In this document: piece after piece, positions 60,192 through 61,263 of the stretch
Position numbering within the stretch: position 1 is the stretch's first letter
Layout of the letters: each line of letters starts with the position of its first letter
Notes under the pieces: model-generated
The model's database searches: none
What the model was told of the DNA's origin: nothing
Seen by the model: only the letters and a program-made list of their open reading frames with translations
NCBI GenBank assembly: GCA_964641895.1
Contig: CAZXLA010000003.1
Location: 1-61,263, forward strand
Direction: 5' to 3'
Source of the DNA: UBA2421 sp964641895
Lineage (GTDB): Bacteria; Planctomycetota; Phycisphaerae; Tepidisphaerales; Tepidisphaeraceae
DNA: 61,263 nt
Made by a program: the position numbers and the translations under genes

Positions 60192-60564
60192 GGGTGCCGG
60201 AACGGAAGGCTATCGGGCATGATCGCGGCGATCAACCCGCTCCGGTGGATCATAAACCGGTTCAGGGTCTAGCGCATCATTTTGGCGATGGTTCTTCTTC
60301 CCCGGCAAATCGCGTTTGATAAAATTCAATTTCAACACGAAGAACCGAAGAAACGAAGAATATTTGCTAAAGATGGAATCACTCGAATTATCGTCGTGCA
60401 TCTTCGAACATCTGCGGCTTGTGGGTCTTCTTCGTTTCTTCGCTTCTTCGTGTCAATCTGGATTTGTGGTCCAGCAAATATCACAAATGACCGTTAGATC
60501 CCCGCTCAGCGACATCGAACTACTGCTTGACGAAGCCTGATAGGTTTTATACTATCAAAAACGA
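60192..60564. other. Spacer of 373 bp with an inverted repeat pair
   Basis: Contains the inverted CGAAGAAACGAAGAA pair (family R7: 60335-60361 and 60427-60454, about 65 bp apart) and possibly the promoter of the toxin-antitoxin pair (TATACT at 60548-60553). A short open frame ending 60540 has no features I can defend. Confidence 0.5.
60335..60454. repeat. Inverted pair of CACGAAGAAACGAAGAA repeats (family R7)
   Basis: Left arm 60335-60361 (ACACGAAGAACCGAAGAAAC) and right arm 60427-60454 (reverse complement type, TTCGTTTCTTCGCTTCTTCG) bracket about 65 bp. Confidence 0.7.
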
Positions 60565-60775
60565 ATGGCGGGTATGAGAGAGTTACGGACGCAGGCGAAG
60601 GGCCGACCCCTGCGGACGTTTTTTGCGTTTGATCCGCGCCGCACGGCGATCCTGCTCATCGGCGGCGATAAAACGGGGGATCGTCGCTTTTATGATCGAA
60701 TGATTCCGCTGGCCGACGCGCTTTACCGTAGAGGAGTACTTGAAGCAAATTAAAGATGAAGGGCTGTTACCATGA
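60565..60775 (+). pseudogene. Decayed RelE/HigB (Gp49-like) toxin gene
   Basis: From the ATG at 60565 the frame reads MRELRTQAKGRPLRTFFAFD and ILLIGGDKTGDRRFYDRMIP, clearly the C-terminal half of a Gp49-like/RelE-type toxin. The usual N-terminal 50-60 residues are missing, with an in-frame stop at 60541-60543. Removing one base near 60726 restores the family C-terminus: frame +1 reads VEEYLKQIKDEGLLP and ends in TGA 60773-60775, overlapping the antitoxin ATG. Thus it carries both a truncation and a frameshift. Confidence 0.8.
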
Positions 60776-61074
60776 AACACCGAGCATTTTCGTTACTTCG
60801 AAAGAGGATGACACCCGCGCGCCGAAAACGCAACGCGCGGGCCGCCGACAATGCCATTGCGGAAATTCTGCTTTCCGAGCTTCGCCAGAGTTCGGGCCTC
60901 ACACAACGCAAGCTGGCGGCGGCTTTGGGCATTAAGCAGCCCACGTTGGCGCAAATGGAGAAGCAAACCGACATTAAGGTGAGTACGCTTCGACGCCTGA
61001 TCGAAGCGCTTGGAGGCGAACTAGACTTAATCGTGCGCCTGCCGACCGGGGAATTTCGCGTGACCCAGTTCTAA
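60772..61074 (+). CDS. HigA/XRE-type antitoxin
   Basis: A 100-residue Xre-family protein: LRQSSGLTQRKLAAALGIKQPTLAQME is a typical helix-turn-helix, followed by DIKVSTLRRLIEALGGELDLIVRLP, as in HigA antitoxins of Gp49-like toxins. The ATG at 60772 overlaps the ancestral toxin stop (ATGA). It appears intact although the toxin is broken, so it may now act as a free regulator. Confidence 0.88.
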   Translation: MKHRAFSLLRKRMTPARRKRNARAADNAIAEILLSELRQSSGLTQRKLAAALGIKQPTLAQMEKQTDIKVSTLRRLIEALGGELDLIVRLPTGEFRVTQF

Positions 61075-61088
61075 AAGTTGTATCGCGG

Positions 61089-61263
61089 TCACGCCGCCTC
61101 GCGTTCGGCGGTCGTGGCGCCGGCGGAGTGGGCGCGGTCGGCGAGTTGGGTGAACTGTTCCTGTGACCGTCGCAACGGGGCGAGCAGGTCGTCGGTCCAT
61201 TCCAACACCTGGGCGGCAAAGGATAACTGCGGATCGTCCTCGAGGTTCATTTCGCGCCACTTC
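61089..61263 (-). CDS. Unknown protein, C-terminal part only
   Basis: On the minus strand an open frame reads KWREMNLEDDPQLSFAAQVL...FTQLADRAHSAGATTAEREAA and ends at TGA 61091-61089. The frame is open to the window edge, so either a longer protein continues beyond or a 53-residue protein starts at ATG 61250. The helical, charged composition looks coding; I do not recognise the family. It is convergent with the antitoxin. Confidence 0.45.
   Translation of the reverse strand, partial: KWREMNLEDDPQLSFAAQVLEWTDDLLAPLRRSQEQFTQLADRAHSAGATTAEREAA

Noticed and set aside
1..61263. tRNA, rRNA, tmRNA or riboswitch genes
   Set aside because: I scanned for TpsiC-type GGTTCGAAT signatures, rRNA cores and lysine or c-di-GMP riboswitch motifs upstream of lysC and the PilZ gene; none was convincing. 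A covariance-model search would be decisive.

Overview
The window is a 61 kb, GC-rich, gene-dense bacterial chromosome segment with one 100-N assembly gap (2942-3041). I recognise no prophage, insertion sequence, CRISPR array, rRNA or tRNA. About 60 genes are supported. Two LptF/LptG-type permeases imply a diderm. Several features suggest a Planctomycetota bacterium, perhaps Phycisphaerae: many small lipoproteins, two Ser/Thr kinases, a zinc-ribbon/vWA protein, and abundant short palindromic intergenic repeats. That placement is an inference from gene style, not a proof.

Layout. 1-5.2 kb: aldehyde dehydrogenase of the ALDH7 type and saccharopine dehydrogenase (a likely lysine/aminoadipate module), accA cut by the gap, and divergent prephenate dehydrogenase. 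5.2-8.2 kb: a CYTH protein, a repeat-rich 670 bp spacer, and a secreted hydrolase whose 5' end lies in a repeat element. 8.2-16.1 kb (minus strand): cyclophilin, a condensation-type acyltransferase, an isoprenylcysteine methyltransferase-like membrane enzyme, a lipoprotein hydrolase, and biotin ligase translationally coupled to pyruvate carboxylase. 16.2-21.1 kb: a YkgJ cysteine-cluster protein and envelope or lipoprotein genes, including a TolB-like beta-propeller. 21.2-28 kb: Xer recombinase, thermonuclease-like protein, aspartokinase, HisH, a SCO1/DUF420/ABC-2 permease operon (cytochrome oxidase or copper assembly) and a secreted phosphatase/nuclease. 28-33 kb: mutS, a lipoprotein, a candidate nucleotidyltransferase toxin-antitoxin pair and a methyltransferase. 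33-42.5 kb: HEAT and TPR proteins, UPF0316, SpoU methyltransferase, M48 protease, YceI, and MarR with an operator inside its promoter. 42.9-45.5 kb: PilZ, esterase, a GIY-YIG-like small protein, and lexA with a near-consensus promoter. 45.7-51.2 kb: a three-gene overlapping operon (YfhO-like membrane protein, CHASE2 Ser/Thr kinase, lipoprotein). 51.2-55.4 kb: argG translationally overlapped by a MntA/HepT toxin-antitoxin pair, preceded by an atypical kinase, and a degenerate amidase. 55.5-60.2 kb: vWA protein and the two Lpt permeases. 60.5-61.2 kb: a decayed RelE/HigB-type toxin with an intact antitoxin, and the 3' end of an unknown gene.

The most unusual aspect is the intergenic repeat landscape. 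At least six unrelated short repeat families recur, and nearly all occur as inverted pairs bracketing roughly 10-140 bp of unrelated DNA. This is the architecture of REP doublets (REPINs). Some copies reach into genes: one appears to supply the Shine-Dalgarno, start and signal-peptide region of a hydrolase, and others look like in-frame insertions in linkers.
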